From Bacteroidota bacterium (lineage in GTDB: Bacteria > Bacteroidota > Bacteroidia > Bacteroidales > Prolixibacteraceae), in contig JAUYEQ010000577.1 in the NCBI GenBank assembly GCA_030691295.1, forward strand, positions 1 through 24,172: a stretch of 24,172 nt of DNA, in the 5' to 3' direction. How positions within the stretch are numbered: the stretch's first letter is position 1; each line of letters starts with the position of its first letter. Made by a program: the position numbers and the translations under genes. The notes under the pieces were generated by a model. It was not told where the DNA came from. It did no database searches and saw nothing but the letters and a program-made list of their open reading frames with translations. Below, in pieces: positions 23,052 through 24,172 of this stretch.

Positions 23052-23948
23052 ATGACCAAACGGGAATCAGTTTTACGGTTCATTCACATTATGAACAAAC
23101 TCCGCACAGGACCAGCCACATTTGAGCAAATTGATGCTTATCTTTTACGACATTCTGAGTTGCAAGAAGCTAATTTTAACATGTCTAAACGACAATTTCA
23201 GAGAGATTTAAAGGATATTGAATCTATTTTTGAAATTGAGATCAGGTATGATTTTAAGCTGAAAGTTTATGCCATCAATGAAGATGAAAATTCAGAAATC
23301 AGTAAACGCAGAATGGAAGCACTGGATGTCTTTAACGCATTGAAAATTGGTGAATCAAGTTCCAGTTCAATTCATTTTGAAAAACGGAAACCACAAGGCA
23401 CTGAAAATTTTTACGGGCTGCTGCACGCCATTAAAAATCAGTTGCAAATAACATTTACCTACCAAAAATACTGGGAGGATACTATAACCCACCGGACTGT
23501 TGAACCTTATGCTTTAAAAGAATTCAGAAACCGTTGGTATTTACTTGCCAACGATCTGAAAGATCAGCAAGTGAAAAGCTTCGCATTTGACAGGTTAACG
23601 GAACTTGAAATCACTAAAAAGCGGTTTCATCCCTCCGGAAACTTTGATGTCAACGAACATTATAAATTTTGTTTCGGGATAATTAGCCCGACTGACCATG
23701 AACTCAAGGAAGTGATTCTGAGTTTCGACGCGACACAGGGGAAATACATCAAATCCCTGCCTTTACACGAAACGCAGCAGGTTTTGGTGGATGATGAAAA
23801 TGAAGTTCGGATCAAATTGAATGTTTACCAGACCCATGATTTTTTGATGGAAATACTGATGTATGGCAAAAACGTGAAAGTAATTCAGCCAGAAAGTTTA
23901 ATTGAAAGTTTGAAAGCAAATTATCTCACTGCATTAAATCAATACTGA
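23052..23948 (+). CDS. WYL-domain transcriptional regulator
   Basis: The 298-aa protein starts with a winged helix-turn-helix (about residues 1-75, with MSKRQFQRDLKDIESIF as the recognition region). A WYL domain follows from about residue 125, with the signature EPYALKEFRNRWYLLAND near 155-172, and then the C-terminal WCX-type extension. WYL domains bind ligands, often nucleic acid or nucleotides, and their proteins commonly control defence or stress genes. The next ORF begins one base after its stop, so it is likely followed by co-transcribed genes beyond the window. The ATG at 23052 is chosen from the -7 element at 23026. Confidence 0.9.
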   Translation: MTKRESVLRFIHIMNKLRTGPATFEQIDAYLLRHSELQEANFNMSKRQFQRDLKDIESIFEIEIRYDFKLKVYAINEDENSEISKRRMEALDVFNALKIGESSSSSIHFEKRKPQGTENFYGLLHAIKNQLQITFTYQKYWEDTITHRTVEPYALKEFRNRWYLLANDLKDQQVKSFAFDRLTELEITKKRFHPSGNFDVNEHYKFCFGIISPTDHELKEVILSFDATQGKYIKSLPLHETQQVLVDDENEVRIKLNVYQTHDFLMEILMYGKNVKVIQPESLIESLKANYLTALNQY

Positions 23949-23949
23949 A

Positions 23950-24096
23950 ATGGACACTATTGAAGATATAGTGCTGGCATTGAATGATTTGCTTGAAGCC
24001 GATCCTTTTGATCCTGAAATATTCGGTAGTTTCAGACATCCAATAATATCGCAGATTAAAGCGCGACTGTTTTGTAAACCAGCCTTAAATTGGTGA
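23950..24096 (+). CDS. Small 48-aa ORF directly after the WYL regulator
   Basis: An ATG one base after the WYL stop opens a frame of 48 codons beginning MDTIEDIVLALNDLLEADPF, acidic at the N-terminus, ending ALNW. I do not recognise it. The tight spacing suggests co-translation, but the short length and the lack of a known family leave open that it is the remnant of a longer gene. Positions 24097-24172 show nothing further. Confidence 0.4.
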   Translation: MDTIEDIVLALNDLLEADPFDPEIFGSFRHPIISQIKARLFCKPALNW

Positions 24097-24172
24097 GTGG
24101 AAAAGGGGTTTCCGTCTGGTTTAAAAAGGCACATAATTCTTTCACTGCCTGATTTGCTCTGGGTGTTGAGAG

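Noticed and set aside
24097..24172. A further gene start at the right edge
   Set aside because: The remaining 76 bases show no start with a supportable coding frame.

Overview
The window looks like a chromosomal piece of a Bacteroidota (Bacteroidetes) genome, probably a Bacteroidales/Marinilabiliales-type anaerobe. The sequence-based reasons are: starts preceded by A-rich stretches rather than Shine-Dalgarno sites; exact TAnnTTTG (-7) promoter elements upstream of six genes; a secreted GH2 glycosidase, WG-repeat, WYL and AraC proteins of Bacteroidota style; and intergenic DNA packed with short palindromic and low-complexity repeats. No rRNA, tRNA, CRISPR array or intact insertion sequence was seen.

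Left part (1-11667) is one-carbon and redox metabolism on the minus strand. A tight operon starts at 3878 and encodes a corrinoid protein, a UroD-type methyltransferase fused to two thioredoxin-like domains, a homocysteine-S-methyltransferase-type enzyme and a CobW-like GTPase that runs off the left edge. An AraC-family regulator is divergent from it (4249-5118). Further right, also on the minus strand, is a full set of heterodisulfide-reductase-like (Hdr) parts: HdrC-like, HdrB-like, short HdrA-like, a second small HdrC-like ferredoxin, and a membrane cytochrome b/HdrD-like fusion. I infer that these form a corrinoid methyl-transfer pathway tied to a thiol/disulfide or quinone electron chain. 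The substrate is unknown. The Hdr genes are separated by two repeat-rich gaps, 7406-8316 and 9340-9816.

Middle part (11764-16589) holds a secreted GH2 glycosidase, a DAO-family FAD oxidoreductase and a divergently transcribed lipoprotein of unknown function.

Right part (16644-24172) is accessory. A three-gene plus-strand run encodes a DEDDh exonuclease, a very acidic 86-aa protein and an 822-aa PUA/EVE-like?-DUF262-HNH protein resembling type IV (modification-dependent) restriction enzymes; it ends at a strong terminator and is the best candidate for an undescribed defence module. After it come a truncated FtsZ/tubulin-type GTPase-like protein with a twin-arginine leader, a convergent XRE regulator, a protein resembling the detached N-terminal region of a large AAA ATPase, a WG-repeat protein, a WYL-domain regulator and a 48-codon ORF. 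Hairpin repeats sit in most of the gaps here, as expected of a region with repeated insertion and loss.
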